Shown piece by piece: positions 27,927 through 37,706 of a stretch of DNA of 64,000 nucleotides; positions within the stretch are counted from its first letter, which is position 1, and each line of letters starts with the position of its first letter. The position numbers and the translations under genes were made by a program. Below the pieces are notes generated by a model, which saw only the letters and a list, made by a program, of their open reading frames with translations, did not search any database and had not been told where the DNA came from. The stretch comes from Bauldia litoralis (GTDB taxonomy: Bacteria; Pseudomonadota; Alphaproteobacteria; Rhizobiales; Kaistiaceae), in NCBI RefSeq assembly GCF_900104485.1, contig NZ_FMXQ01000001.1, forward strand, positions 496,001 through 560,000, read 5' to 3'.

Positions 27927-29780
27927 CTATTCCGGCAGCCCGGCGAGCCGCAGCCCGTCGAGGTACATCTCCAGAATTCTAGGCTGGACGAACTGCATCG
28001 CGTCGGCGATGTGGGTGACCGTGATCTCGGGCCGCGCGTCGACGAAACGATCGAGCGCCTCCCGCGCCCCTTCGAGGTCGCCGGCTCTGGCCAGGAACAC
28101 AGCCAGGTCGCGATAGGCCCAGGTCATTCCGACCTTCTCGCCGAGCGCCCGGCGCGCCCATTGCGCCGCCTCGACCGGATCGCCGGCGGCAAAGCGTGCG
28201 AAACCGAGGCCGATATAGCCGTTGAAGCTGAAGGGATCGAGCGGGCTCAGCTTGATCGCCTTCTCGAAACACTTCTGGGCTTCCGCCGGATCGCCGCCAT
28301 AGGCTTCCAAAAAGCCGCGGCGAGTCATTGCCCAGGCATTGTTGGGATCGAGCGCCAGCGCCCGATCGACAAAGACGCGGGCCCGATCGAGGTCGCCGAA
28401 CAACAGCATCGTGGCGGTCGCAAGGGCGGTCAGCGCTGTCGGATCGTCGCCGACGACAGGCGAGGCTTCCGCCACGAGCCGGTCACCCTCCGCCCGGATC
28501 GCGGCAAGGTCATCCGTCCAGTTGTAGACGGCGGACTGGGCCCGCGCCCAGGCCGCGATCGCCTTGGCGCGCGCATAACCCGGATCGAGGGTCATTGCCT
28601 CGTCGAGGAGGCGGATCGCCTCGTCGTTGTCGGCCTTCCGATGCGCCCACAGATGAGGGAGAGCGCGCAGGACGAGATCGTAGGTGGCGACGTTTTCCGG
28701 CCGCTTGCGGCGGGCAAGCGCGATCTCCGCTTCCCAGATCGAGGGCCGCAGGGCGCCGGTCACCCGCATCGCGATCTCGTCCTCGAAATCGAAAAGGTCG
28801 GCGACCACGCCCTCGAAACGATCCGCCCAGATATGCACGCCCGAGACCGCGTCGATGAGCTGCGCGGTCACCCGGACGCGATTGCCGGACTTGCGGAGGC
28901 TCCCCTCGAGCACATAGCGGACGCCGAGTTCGGCCGAGATGTTGCGGACGTCGACCGGCCGCCCCTTGTAGACATAGGCGGAATTGCGCGCGATCACCGT
29001 GAAGTCCCGAACCCGCGACAACGACGCCGTGATCTCCTCGATGATACCGTCGATCATCGTATCGACGCTCGGGTCGCCCGACATGTTGTCGAAGGGCAGG
29101 ACAACGATCGACGCCTGATCGGCCCGCGGCATCGCCTTGATCGGAGGCGGCGCGGGCGAAGGCGACCGGGATGGGTCGGCGGGCCAGGGTGCGTCGGCGT
29201 TCGCGCGACGTCGGTAGCCGATGCCGGTCGCGGCCGTCGCGGCCGATTCGCCCGGGCCTTCGCCCGCCCAGGTCCAGACCTCGAACTGCTCGTCCTTCTT
29301 GCCCTTGAACTGGACCCACTCACTAACCGCGAAACGGGCGGCGAGTGATGACGCCAGTTGCCAGCGAACGGAGTGGGTAATCGCGATGCCGCCGGGCGGT
29401 GCCGATTCCTGGAGGCGGACGACGAAGCCGACTGCGGCGCCGAAGCGGTCCTCACCCTGGACGAAGACATCCGCGAGCCCGACCCCGAGGCGGGCGCGGA
29501 TCGGATCGCCGGAGCGCGCTTCGTTGAATTTCGCCATTTCGGTCTGGAAGGCGAGCGCCCATTCGACGCCGTCCTCGACGCTGGGAAACTCGACCAGCGC
29601 GCCATCGCCCATCGTCTTGAACAGGTTACCGGAGTGTTTGGCGACCGTCGGCTTGAGGATACTGCGCCGAATCCGCGCCAAAGCGACCAGCGTGTCGCGC
29701 TCGTCCCGCTCGACAAGCCGCGAGTAACCGGCGACATCGAGCGAGGCCAACACCGTCAGCTTGCGCGGCGCGCGCTGCAT
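27927..29780 (-). CDS. Class III adenylate cyclase with TolB-like and TPR regions
   Basis: The 617-residue protein begins with a class III cyclase domain (LASLDVAGYSRL with the first metal Asp, KTMGDGALVEF with the second), followed by a linker and a segment IVVLPFDNMSGDP...YVLEGSLRKSGNRVRVTAQLIDA of the TolB-like/FlgO type, then tetratricopeptide repeats. This architecture is common in Hyphomicrobiales and signals through cAMP. No membrane segment is seen. The gene converges on the GGDEF-EAL gene with 27 bp between stops. Confidence 0.9.
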   Translation of the reverse strand: MQRAPRKLTVLASLDVAGYSRLVERDERDTLVALARIRRSILKPTVAKHSGNLFKTMGDGALVEFPSVEDGVEWALAFQTEMAKFNEARSGDPIRARLGVGLADVFVQGEDRFGAAVGFVVRLQESAPPGGIAITHSVRWQLASSLAARFAVSEWVQFKGKKDEQFEVWTWAGEGPGESAATAATGIGYRRRANADAPWPADPSRSPSPAPPPIKAMPRADQASIVVLPFDNMSGDPSVDTMIDGIIEEITASLSRVRDFTVIARNSAYVYKGRPVDVRNISAELGVRYVLEGSLRKSGNRVRVTAQLIDAVSGVHIWADRFEGVVADLFDFEDEIAMRVTGALRPSIWEAEIALARRKRPENVATYDLVLRALPHLWAHRKADNDEAIRLLDEAMTLDPGYARAKAIAAWARAQSAVYNWTDDLAAIRAEGDRLVAEASPVVGDDPTALTALATATMLLFGDLDRARVFVDRALALDPNNAWAMTRRGFLEAYGGDPAEAQKCFEKAIKLSPLDPFSFNGYIGLGFARFAAGDPVEAAQWARRALGEKVGMTWAYRDLAVFLARAGDLEGAREALDRFVDARPEITVTHIADAMQFVQPRILEMYLDGLRLAGLPE

Positions 29781-30000
29781 TCAGCCGATCCTTCTGGGCT
29801 AGAAGTGTGGAGTTTTGGGCCAGCAAGCTCTAGGATGCAAGCCCAAGTCGTGGCCCAGAAAGCCCGATTTGAAGGCGCATGCCGACGACCGGTCCAGTCA
29901 GCAGGTCTCCGGGCGAATAGCAGCAATTCCAACGCAGAGATTGTGTTTGTTGCAGCGCAACCTATATTGCGCCCGAATTCATCCGGAAAAAAAGCATCCC

Positions 30001-31815
30001 ATGCCCCTGCGCAACATCGCCATCATCGCCCATGTCGATCATGGCAAGACAACGCTTATCGACGTGCTCCTGCGCCAGTCTGGCGCCTTCCGCGACAACG
30101 AACGTGTCGCGGAACGCGCCATGGACTCGAACGATCTCGAGCGCGAACGCGGCATCACCATCCTCGCCAAGGTGACCTCCCTGGTCTGGAAGGACACCCG
30201 CATCAACATCGTCGACACGCCCGGCCATGCCGATTTCGGCGGCGAGGTGGAGCGTATCCTGTCGATGGTCGATGGCGCCATTCTGCTTGTCGACGCAGCC
30301 GAAGGACCGATGCCGCAGACCAAGTTCGTCCTCCAGAAGGCGCTGCGCCGGGGGCTTAAGCCGATTGTTGCGATCAACAAGATCGATCGCCCGGACGAAC
30401 GCCACGTCGAAGTCCTGAACGAGATTTTCGACCTGTTCGTCGCCCTCGACGCCACCGAGGAGCAGCTCGACTTCCCGATTCTCTACGGCTCCGCCAAGCA
30501 TGGTTGGATGGCCCAAGAACCGGCGGGCCCGACAGAGTCGACAGGGCCGCTCCTGGACATGGTTTTGGTGCGCGTGCCGGAGCCGACCGTCGAGGATGGC
30601 GCCTTCCGGATGTTGGCCACCACCATCGAGGCCAACCCCTATCTCGGCCGGATCCTCACCGGGCGCATATCGTCCGGCACGGCGCGCGCCAACATGCCCA
30701 TCAAGGCGCTGGCCCGCGACGGTTCGGTCGTCGAGGTTGGCAGGATATCCAAGGTGCTCGCCTTCCGCGGCCTTGAGCGCCAACCGATCGAGGAAGGCGT
30801 CGCCGGCGATATTGTCGCCATCGCTGGCCTGGCGGAAGCGACCGTCGCCGACACGCTCGCTGCTCCGGAGATCACAACGCCGATCGCGGCCCAGCCTATC
30901 GATCCGCCGACGCTTTCGATGACCTTCCGCGTCAATGACGGGCCGCTGTCCGGAACCGAGGGCGACAAGGTGCAGAGCCGCGTCATTCGCGAGCGCCTGA
31001 TGCGGGAAGCGGAGGGCAATGTCGCCCTCAAGATCGAGGAGACGTCGGAAGCCGACGCTTTCGTCGTCGCCGGCCGCGGTGAGTTGCAGCTCGCCATCCT
31101 GATCGAGACCATGCGCCGCGAAGGGTTCGAACTCTGCGTGGCCCGGCCGAGGGTCCTCTACAAGACGAGCGACACCGGCCAGCGCCTCGAGCCGATCGAG
31201 GAAGTGACCATCGACGTCGACGAAGAGCATTCCGGCGCCGTCGTCCAGAAACTCTCGGAGCGCCGCGCCGACCTTCTCGAGATGCGACCTTCCGGCGGCG
31301 GCCGCGTCCGTCTGGTTTTCCACGCCCCGACCCGCGGCCTGATCGGTTACCAGACCGAGCTCCTGTCGGACACCCGTGGCACGGCGATCTTCAACCGGGT
31401 CTTCCACGAATATGCGCCGTATCGCGGCGACATCGCTGGTCGGCGCAATGGCGTGCTGATCTCCAATGCTAGCGGCGAAGCCGTGGCCTATGCGCTTTGG
31501 AACCTCGAGGATCGCGGCCCGATGCTGATCGATCCCGGCGTCAAGGTCTATCGCGGCATGATCGTCGGCGAGCATAACCGCGGCAACGATCTCGAGGTCA
31601 ATGTCCTCAAGGGCAAGCAGCTCACCAATATCCGCTCGGCCGGCAAGGACGAGGCGGTACGCCTGACGACGCCGATCCGCCACTCGCTGGAAGCCTCGCT
31701 CGCCTATATCCGCGACGACGAACTGGTCGAGATCACCCCCCACTCGATCCGCCTGCGCAAGGCGCTCCTCGATCCCAACGACCGCAAGCGGGCCGAGCGC
31801 GCCGGCGCAGCCTGA
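30001..31815 (+). CDS. typA: Ribosome-associated translational GTPase TypA/BipA
   Basis: The 604-residue protein has G1 AHVDHGKT (10-17), [20 protein letters not shown] and NKIDRP, then EF-G-like domains and the BipA C-terminal region with [12 protein letters not shown]. It acts on 70S ribosomes and large-subunit assembly, especially in the cold and under stress. The ATG at 30001 ([17 protein letters not shown]) is the standard N-terminus; the frame is open upstream but not conserved. Confidence 0.97.
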   Translation: MPLRNIAIIAHVDHGKTTLIDVLLRQSGAFRDNERVAERAMDSNDLERERGITILAKVTSLVWKDTRINIVDTPGHADFGGEVERILSMVDGAILLVDAAEGPMPQTKFVLQKALRRGLKPIVAINKIDRPDERHVEVLNEIFDLFVALDATEEQLDFPILYGSAKHGWMAQEPAGPTESTGPLLDMVLVRVPEPTVEDGAFRMLATTIEANPYLGRILTGRISSGTARANMPIKALARDGSVVEVGRISKVLAFRGLERQPIEEGVAGDIVAIAGLAEATVADTLAAPEITTPIAAQPIDPPTLSMTFRVNDGPLSGTEGDKVQSRVIRERLMREAEGNVALKIEETSEADAFVVAGRGELQLAILIETMRREGFELCVARPRVLYKTSDTGQRLEPIEEVTIDVDEEHSGAVVQKLSERRADLLEMRPSGGGRVRLVFHAPTRGLIGYQTELLSDTRGTAIFNRVFHEYAPYRGDIAGRRNGVLISNASGEAVAYALWNLEDRGPMLIDPGVKVYRGMIVGEHNRGNDLEVNVLKGKQLTNIRSAGKDEAVRLTTPIRHSLEASLAYIRDDELVEITPHSIRLRKALLDPNDRKRAERAGAA

Positions 31816-31973
31816 CGGAGCGCCGCGTCGGCGTCGGAAGGGACGTAGTGGCTCACGCCCTGCGAAAGGCACGATCCGCCCGACTGGAGTGATTGAAGGG
31901 TGGCCGCGCCTTCCATGGCGCGGGCCCCCTCACCGGCAATCGCCGTCGAATGCGATGGCGGCGGCCAGCGCCG

Positions 31974-32570
31974 CTAATCCACCGGCCCGATATTGACCAG
32001 CTGGACGCGACGGTTCACGGCGGCATCCGGATTGCCCGGGTCAAAGGGCAATTCCTCCCCGACGCCAACCGCGAACAACCGGTCGGGCGCCACGGCGAAG
32101 GTCGTTGCCAGCGCTTCGCGGATTGCCTCGGCGCGCTTCAGGCTGAGATTGAGGTTGTAGCCAGGGTCGCCCCTGGCGTCGGTGTGACCGACGATCAGGA
32201 ACTTGTAGCGCTGCAGCAGCGGATGATGGAGCGCATCGGCGATCAGCCCGATCGTCCGGTAGGACCCGGGGACGATCGCCACGGAATCGTACTGGAAATT
32301 GATGTCGACGACGAGCTGCGTCAGGCTGTTGAGCTTGCTCCAGGTCGGCAGCGCCGCAGCACCCTTGCCGACATTCGCCTGGACCTCCGCCGCCAGCGCC
32401 CGCGGATCGACCGCCACCGTCAGGGTTCCCGGTCCCTGCAGGCCGACGATCAGCTGTTCGGCGGTGAGTGCCTGCGCCATGGCCTGGCCGGCCGGAAGCA
32501 GAAGGAGTGCAGCGGCGACCGCGCCGCCGGCGAGCCTGGCGGCCATGCCGCGGATTCCCCGGTTCCGCAT
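31974..32570 (-). CDS. OmpA-like domain protein
   Basis: From the ATG at 32568-32570 the 198-residue protein has a signal peptide ending near GQAMAQA and a C-terminal OmpA-type peptidoglycan-binding domain: INFQYDSVAI, FLIVGHTDARGDPGYNLNLSLKRAEAIREAL and VNRRVQLV. It is probably periplasmic or outer-membrane-anchored. The start overlaps the stop of the upstream cysteine-rich gene by one base (TGATG), indicating translational coupling. Confidence 0.88.
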   Translation of the reverse strand: MRNRGIRGMAARLAGGAVAAALLLLPAGQAMAQALTAEQLIVGLQGPGTLTVAVDPRALAAEVQANVGKGAAALPTWSKLNSLTQLVVDINFQYDSVAIVPGSYRTIGLIADALHHPLLQRYKFLIVGHTDARGDPGYNLNLSLKRAEAIREALATTFAVAPDRLFAVGVGEELPFDPGNPDAAVNRRVQLVNIGPVD

Positions 32571-32992
32571 CACCGCCACCCTGCGTCGGTGATCGCCGCG
32601 TTGCACTTATTGGTGACGTGCCGCTGGGCCTTGATGAGGCAATCGAGGATATGGGCGTCTTTCTGGACAACGCCCGTGCACCGCCGGGCGGCATCGCCGC
32701 GACAGACCTTGACCACGCTCGCCTGCGCCGCCAGGCGCTGCTTCAGCGAGGCGGTCACAGCGACCAGCGTATTGATGCACACCGGAGACACCTTGTCCTG
32801 GTTCTGGACGAGGCAATCGGCGATCCGGTTGTTGCCGAGATTGAGATTCTTGCAGTATTTCTCGACATCGGCGCCGCAGTCGCGAGCCATGACGGACATC
32901 GCGTCGCCGAAGCTGATGGTGGCGGCCTGAGCCGTCCCCATCGTCAGGACAGCCGCAGCCAAGGCGACCGCCACGAATTTCCTTCGCAACAT
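32570..32992 (-). CDS. Secreted cysteine-rich repeat protein
   Basis: The 140-residue protein starts with a signal peptide (MLRRKFVAVALAAAVLTMG, cleaved near AQAATI) and has eight or so cysteines in a repeated spacing: ARDCGADVEKYCKNLNLGNNRIADCL, VSPVCINTL, VKVCRGDAARRCTGVVQKDAHILDCL, TNKCNAAI. This resembles the Cys-rich GLG1-like repeat seen in many proteobacterial secreted proteins; role unknown. The ATG at 32990-32992 is favoured over 32996-32998 because GGGGAG lies six bases before it. Confidence 0.82.
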   Translation of the reverse strand: MLRRKFVAVALAAAVLTMGTAQAATISFGDAMSVMARDCGADVEKYCKNLNLGNNRIADCLVQNQDKVSPVCINTLVAVTASLKQRLAAQASVVKVCRGDAARRCTGVVQKDAHILDCLIKAQRHVTNKCNAAITDAGWR

Positions 32993-32999
32993 ATGCATC

Positions 33000-33328
33000 T
33001 CCCCCCAAGAACCGTGTCGGCGGTGACCGCACCGCCATCGTCGGCGGCGCGCGGCAACCGCGGGCAAATCATCGGCAAACTGTGGCGGCAATATCGGGAC
33101 TTGGCAAGCGTCGCATGGGACCGCTCCGTTCGCGAAGCCTGGACAAGGTCCTGAAAATCCAGCGCTCTCGACCACACCTGTCCGCGACATCGGAGGGCGC
33201 AGTCATGCGTGCCGCGACACGCGAGTAGCGGGCGACACAAGCAGCCATGCAACAGTGTCGCAAAAATTGTTCGTGCTGATGTCCGAGCCCTCTTTGCAGG
33301 GCCGGCCGGTGGTCATAAGCTCACCTCC
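33000..33328. other. Divergent intergenic region
   Basis: This 330-bp gap separates the cysteine-rich gene (minus) and the GNAT gene (plus) and must carry both promoters. I see no RNA gene, strong palindrome or convincing small coding frame in it. Open frames that run through it are arginine-rich and lack ribosome binding sites. Confidence 0.4.
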
Positions 33329-33844
33329 ATGAGCACGTTCACCATCGGCGTTCGCCGGGCCGAAAACTCAGATGCTGACGCGATCACCAAGGTCCATGAC
33401 GCGGCCTGGCGTTATGCGTATGACGGCGTGATCCCGGCGCAGGAGCTGGCGCGGATCATCGCCCGGCGCGGGCCGCGCTGGTGGAATCGCGCCATCCGCC
33501 GCGGCACCGCGATCCTGGTGATGGAGGTTGCCGGCGAGATTTGCGGCTACGCGACCTTCGGCCCGAACCGGGCGCGCAACCTGGCGCAGAAGGGCGAGGT
33601 CTACGAGATCTACCTCTTGCCCGAGTACCAGGGCGTCGGCCTCGGGACGCGCCTGTTTCTCGCGGCCCGCAAGGAACTGTCGCGCTTCGGTTTCGAGACC
33701 GCGGTCGTCTGGGCGCTGGCCGATAACGAAAGCGCCTGCCGCTTCTACCGCAACGCCGGCGGCCGCAAGGTGGCCCGCGCCAGCGAACGGTTCGGGACCG
33801 TCCAACTGTCGAAGATCGCCTACGCCTGGAACAACGACCGCTGA
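33329..33844 (+). CDS. GNAT family N-acetyltransferase
   Basis: The 171-residue protein has the GNAT fold: IGVRRAENSDADAITKVHDAAW at the start, the acetyl-CoA motif A in YEIYLLPEYQGVGLGTRLFLAA (Q-G-V-G-L-G), and WALADNESACRFYRNAGG at the end, typical of acetyltransferases close to ribosomal-protein and small-molecule acetylators. The substrate is unknown. The ATG at 33329 is chosen because the frame upstream of it is not conserved-looking. Confidence 0.9.
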   Translation: MSTFTIGVRRAENSDADAITKVHDAAWRYAYDGVIPAQELARIIARRGPRWWNRAIRRGTAILVMEVAGEICGYATFGPNRARNLAQKGEVYEIYLLPEYQGVGLGTRLFLAARKELSRFGFETAVVWALADNESACRFYRNAGGRKVARASERFGTVQLSKIAYAWNNDR

Positions 33845-33857
33845 GCCGCGGACGGCG

Positions 33858-34430
33858 CTACTCCCGCGCGTCGTCGCCTGTCAGCCCGAAGGCTGGCGCG
33901 ATTTCCTCACCGCAGACAAACCCCGGCGCCGCATTGTCCGCGACATCGCGGGCGACAACGTTGGCATCCGGGTTGAGCAGGGCGTCGACATAGCCGACGT
34001 GGCAGATCTGGCCGGGCGGGCCGAGCTTGGTGATGACCAGCACCTGGCCCTTCTGCCCCTCCACCAGGTCGGTGAAGAACCGCAGGATCGTCGCAATCGG
34101 CATGCCTGACGCGTCCAGCCGCCACTCCAGCGTTTCGTTGATGGTGTTGAACGACGGCACGGTCTGCGAGGCGGCGAGCTCCTCGGCGGCGTTGGCGCCA
34201 TAGGAGACGAGGAACCGCAGGTCGCCCTCGGCGACGCGGACCGGCATCCCGCCATAGCCCTCGCACCACCACACGCCGCCCTGCAATTCGTCTTCGGGAT
34301 CAAGGGGTTCCTGCTGGCACTGGTCGAGGATCAGCTTGGTATAGGTGCTGGAATTCTCCGCAAGCGCCGGCGCAGCGACGGCCAGCGAAATGGCGAGAAA
34401 CAGGGGCGGAATCAGGAAAGGACTGGCCAT
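33858..34430 (-). CDS. Hypothetical secreted protein
   Basis: The 190-residue product has a signal peptide (cleavage near ALAENS, residue 25) and a mature part with three or four cysteines (DQCQQEPL, VWWCEGYGG, QICHVGYVD, GFVCGEEI), so disulfides in the periplasm are plausible. I do not recognise the family. Its start overlaps the end of the DUF167 gene by 19 bases, placing it third in a yggT-DUF167-secreted protein operon. Confidence 0.7.
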   Translation of the reverse strand: MASPFLIPPLFLAISLAVAAPALAENSSTYTKLILDQCQQEPLDPEDELQGGVWWCEGYGGMPVRVAEGDLRFLVSYGANAAEELAASQTVPSFNTINETLEWRLDASGMPIATILRFFTDLVEGQKGQVLVITKLGPPGQICHVGYVDALLNPDANVVARDVADNAAPGFVCGEEIAPAFGLTGDDARE

Positions 34431-34729
34431 GCGGCGATGATCTCCGAAAGCGCGTCGGGGTCGCCCTCGATCCTAACCTGTTTCAGCCGCGATGTATGGC
34501 CGGAAACGATGGAAACCGCCGATTTCGGAACCTTGAAGGTCTTGGCGAGGAGCAGCGACAGCGCCTTGTTGGCGGCGCCGTCGGCGGGCGGCGTGGTCAC
34601 CCTTGCGACGGCCACCGGACGGCCATCGGACAGGGCTGCGACACCGTCCATGGCATTGCGCGACGCCTTGGGCGTCAGCCGGACAGCGACCGTCACGGCG
34701 CCTGTCTCGACCCGGAAGCAGCGCGCCAC
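34412..34729 (-). CDS. DUF167 (YggU) family protein
   Basis: The 105-residue protein has the DUF167 pattern VRLTPKASRNAMDG, TTPPADGAANKALSLLLAKTFKVPKSAVSIVSGHTSRLKQVRIEG. The small alpha/beta fold is conserved in bacteria and archaea and commonly encoded beside yggT, as here. A GTG at 34729 is the best start. It is 14 bp downstream of yggT and overlaps the following secreted protein gene. Confidence 0.92.
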   Translation of the reverse strand: MARCFRVETGAVTVAVRLTPKASRNAMDGVAALSDGRPVAVARVTTPPADGAANKALSLLLAKTFKVPKSAVSIVSGHTSRLKQVRIEGDPDALSEIIAAWPVLS

Positions 34730-34743
34730 CGGAACGACCCGCG

Positions 34744-35034
34744 TCAGATGAAGGCGCGCGCCAGATTCGGCAGGATGACGCTCTGGATGAAAATGATGAT
34801 GAGGATGACGACGACCGGCGAGATGTCGATGCCGCCGAGGTTGGGCAGCATGTTGCGAATCGGCCGGAGCACAGGCTCGGTGATCGCATAGAGAAGCTGG
34901 AGCAGGCCGGCGACGAACTGGTTGCTGGTGTTGACCACGCCAAAGGCGATCAGCCAGGACAGAACCGCGGCCGCGATCAGCACATAGACATAGAGCTGAA
35001 GGACATAGGAAATGAAGCCCAGTAGCTCAATCAT
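34744..35034 (-). CDS. YggT family inner membrane protein
   Basis: The 96-residue protein has two hydrophobic helices and the family stretch AITEPVLRPIRNMLPNLGGIDISPVVVILIIIFIQSVIL. YggT proteins are small inner membrane proteins of unclear function, often linked to osmotic or division-related operons. It leads the three-gene minus-strand operon ending at 33858. Confidence 0.92.
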   Translation of the reverse strand: MIELLGFISYVLQLYVYVLIAAAVLSWLIAFGVVNTSNQFVAGLLQLLYAITEPVLRPIRNMLPNLGGIDISPVVVILIIIFIQSVILPNLARAFI

Positions 35035-35173
35035 CGCAGATTCCCGCTGTCTGGTGGAACAGTTCGATGTCTGGTCATGTAGCTGTCGGGGGCCCGCGCC
35101 GCAACCCTTGGCATTCCGCCATCGGCGTCCTTGACACGGTAGCGGCCCAAACCGTAAATGGCGCCGTACCGGA

Positions 35174-35249
35174 GGGGCCGTAGCTCAGATGGGAGAGCGC
35201 TGCGTTCGCAATGCAGAGGTCAGGGGTTCGATTCCCCTCGGCTCCACCA
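35174..35249 (+). tRNA. tRNA-Ala (anticodon CGC)
   Basis: The 76-nt gene folds as a tRNA: acceptor GGGGCCG with CGGCTCC, D arm GCTC/GAGC, anticodon arm CTGCG-TTCGCAA-TGCAG giving anticodon CGC, and T arm AGGGG-TTCGATT-CCCCT, with CCA encoded. It reads alanine GCG codons. It stands alone between the yggT operon and the metallo-beta-lactamase-fold gene. Confidence 0.97.
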
Positions 35250-35400
35250 CTCCCGCTGCGAGACACGCGACCAAGCGACGAATACTGAATTTGGGCGGCG
35301 ACGTGAAAACCGACGCAACGCATACGCTGCCCATCAGCGCCTTGATCTCAGGCCACGCGGCCACAACGCCCCGCACAAACGACCAGTCTGAGCCCTGATT

Positions 35401-37323
35401 TCAGAACTGGCTTCCCCCGACCGTCGCAAGCGCTTCCACCACCTGTCCGAAATGATCCGCGCCCACCGAAAGCTCCGCCGCGATGGGCTGGCGGCGGCAC
35501 GGGCCGGACGGATGAATGGAAAGGTCGCAGGAGACCTCGGCGCGGGGACCGGCGTCGACTGATGCCGTGGTTCCGGACCAACCCGGCGGACCGACCAGGC
35601 GGACCGTCAGTTTCGCAGGTTCATTCAAGGGGTTGCGGACGGTGACGTTGACGTTCACCGGCTCGCCCTCTGCCACATGGCTGCGATACGGCCAGATCCA
35701 GCCGCCCCAGCTGTCGAGCCCGAAATGCCGCTCGTCGGCGCCAAGCACCATCGCGTTTTCGTGGAGCTCGGCATAGGTCTCACCCCAGCGATCGACCATG
35801 TCGAAGAAGGCGTCATCGGTGTACATCGGCTGTTGGTGGCCGGTGATGACGATGTCGGGGCGCCATTCCGCCAGTATCCGGGCGCTCTCGCGATAGCTCT
35901 CGACCGTCGCGCCGTTCTGGTAGACGTGATTCTGGATGACCGCCGTCGCGGACCAGTCTTCCGGTTCCGGCCATCGGCGATCGCGAAAGAAATACTGGTC
36001 GCCGGTATGGGCGAAGCGCTTGCCGTCGGCCTCGAAAAGGATGGCGACGGAGAAGCGCGTGTGGCCGGACATCGGCTCGATGCGGATCGTGTATTCTTCC
36101 CACGTGAAGGTCTCACCGAGACCGAGGACACGATCGATTCGCGCCGGCTCGGGCCAGTTACAGGGGAAGCGGTGCGCTTCCGGATGCGTGAGCAGGGGCG
36201 CGAAATTCTCCGGCACCCAGCATTGCGTGTCGGAGATGCGCTGGAGGAGCGGCACGCCCGCGACGTGATCGTCGTGGAAGTGCCCGATCAGCGCCACGTC
36301 GATCCGGTCGATGCCGAACTGGCGCTTCAGGGCTGGCAATCCGTGGAGAAGGACACGCCGGCGCGCGCGGTAGGAATAGGCGGGCCATTGCCAGTTCTTC
36401 TCGCCTGTCGGAACCGGGCGGAGGCCGAAGCCACCCTTGTAGCCATAGTCGATCGCGAGCGCCTTGCCGCCGTCGCTGATCAGATACCAGCTCGACGCCT
36501 CGGCAAGCGGTTCGACCCAGACATGGTCGGTGACCCGCTCGAGCGTGTCCTCGCCAATCAGCGGTAGAAGCTTTCTCTCCAGCGGCCGGCCGGCGCAGAG
36601 CGCCTCCAGCGACGTCTCCAATGCCGCAACGGCCGCATCCACCGTCTCGAGAATTGGCGTGCCGAGGCTCGGCATCAACGCGTCGTAGGCACCGCGGCGG
36701 AGTTCTCCCGCCGACCAGTAGGCGTTCACCGCGCCGCCGAGGTCGTTGTAGTCGTATTGCAGCGGCGCGATGCGCGCCATGCGGCCGGGCGAATGGATCG
36801 CTTCGCCCGAGAAGGCGATCCGGCGGCCCGAATCGGGCAGCGTCAGGGCATAGCCAGCGTGGTTTGGCGTGACGCCGGGAAGCGCGACCACCGTGACGGC
36901 GAGGCCGTCCACGTCGAGCGTCTCGTAGTCATGCGCCGGCAGCGCCGCGGTCGGTTCGATCGGGGCAAAGGTGTCCCAGACATTGTCATAAATGATGTAG
37001 GTCTTCCGCTCCCGGAAATGCTGCGCCGGATCGCTGAAGATCTCGAGTTCGCCCGCCGGCGCGAAAACCCGCATGCCCTGGCGGCCGGCGCGCGCAGCGC
37101 CAGCGGAATGGTCGCGGAAAAAGTGGGTGCAGAGCAGCGTGAAGGGCGGCCGGAAGCGGGCGGGCAAATCGTCAAGCCAATAGCCGGTCCCGGCGTTGAT
37201 GAAGATCGTCCCACCGGGATGGCTCACCGCATAGACGTTGCAACTGTCGGAATAGAGTTCCACCCCGGGGATGATGGATCGCCACCCGGAGCTCTTGTCG
37301 TCCGCCACGAGATGCTCCCTCAA
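35401..37323 (-). CDS. Protein with two metallo-beta-lactamase folds and an Ig-like tail
   Basis: The 640-residue cytoplasmic-looking protein (no signal peptide) has an N-terminal MBL-like domain with a degenerate motif THFFRDHSAG, a second MBL domain with the normal GHFHDDHVAG metal motif plus SGHTRFSV, GDQYFF and TGHQQPMY, and a C-terminal beta-rich region (VNVNVTVRNPLNEPAKLTVRLVGPPGW). The second domain probably binds two metals; the first lacks one motif histidine. The substrate is unknown. Confidence 0.8.
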   Translation of the reverse strand: MREHLVADDKSSGWRSIIPGVELYSDSCNVYAVSHPGGTIFINAGTGYWLDDLPARFRPPFTLLCTHFFRDHSAGAARAGRQGMRVFAPAGELEIFSDPAQHFRERKTYIIYDNVWDTFAPIEPTAALPAHDYETLDVDGLAVTVVALPGVTPNHAGYALTLPDSGRRIAFSGEAIHSPGRMARIAPLQYDYNDLGGAVNAYWSAGELRRGAYDALMPSLGTPILETVDAAVAALETSLEALCAGRPLERKLLPLIGEDTLERVTDHVWVEPLAEASSWYLISDGGKALAIDYGYKGGFGLRPVPTGEKNWQWPAYSYRARRRVLLHGLPALKRQFGIDRIDVALIGHFHDDHVAGVPLLQRISDTQCWVPENFAPLLTHPEAHRFPCNWPEPARIDRVLGLGETFTWEEYTIRIEPMSGHTRFSVAILFEADGKRFAHTGDQYFFRDRRWPEPEDWSATAVIQNHVYQNGATVESYRESARILAEWRPDIVITGHQQPMYTDDAFFDMVDRWGETYAELHENAMVLGADERHFGLDSWGGWIWPYRSHVAEGEPVNVNVTVRNPLNEPAKLTVRLVGPPGWSGTTASVDAGPRAEVSCDLSIHPSGPCRRQPIAAELSVGADHFGQVVEALATVGGSQF

Positions 37324-37706
37324 TTGCCGCCCTCCTCACCAGGATCGTGCGGCTCGCGCATGACCGTCGCAATCGACACCTTGCTGGCTCGGGCAAGGCT
37401 CCGATGCCTGCACTTCATGCCTGTCATCGAGTGGGACACGCCCTTGGCTCCCAGTCAAGATACGCACCCGCCCCGCGCCCGATAGTCCGATTGTTTCCAA
37501 TCGCATGGCGGGTGCCTCGGCTTTTCTGCAAGGTCATGGGCAGCGGGCGAGGCCCCCGGGAAGCTTCGCCGATGCGACGCGGATCAAACCGCTCTCACGT
37601 CGCAAACGCGACTCTCGGCCACAGGCGCTGACGGGAAAGAATCGACCGGAGAAAGAGTGTGGTACACCCCCGGAAAAGAGACGACTCATTGGAAGGATCA
37701 AAGCAC
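37324..37706. other. Divergent intergenic region before tkt
   Basis: The 383-bp gap between the metallo-beta-lactamase-fold gene (minus) and transketolase (plus) must hold both promoters. I see no RNA gene, long palindrome or convincing small gene. Frames running through it are arginine- and proline-rich with no ribosome binding site except the GGAAGGA that serves tkt. Confidence 0.4.
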
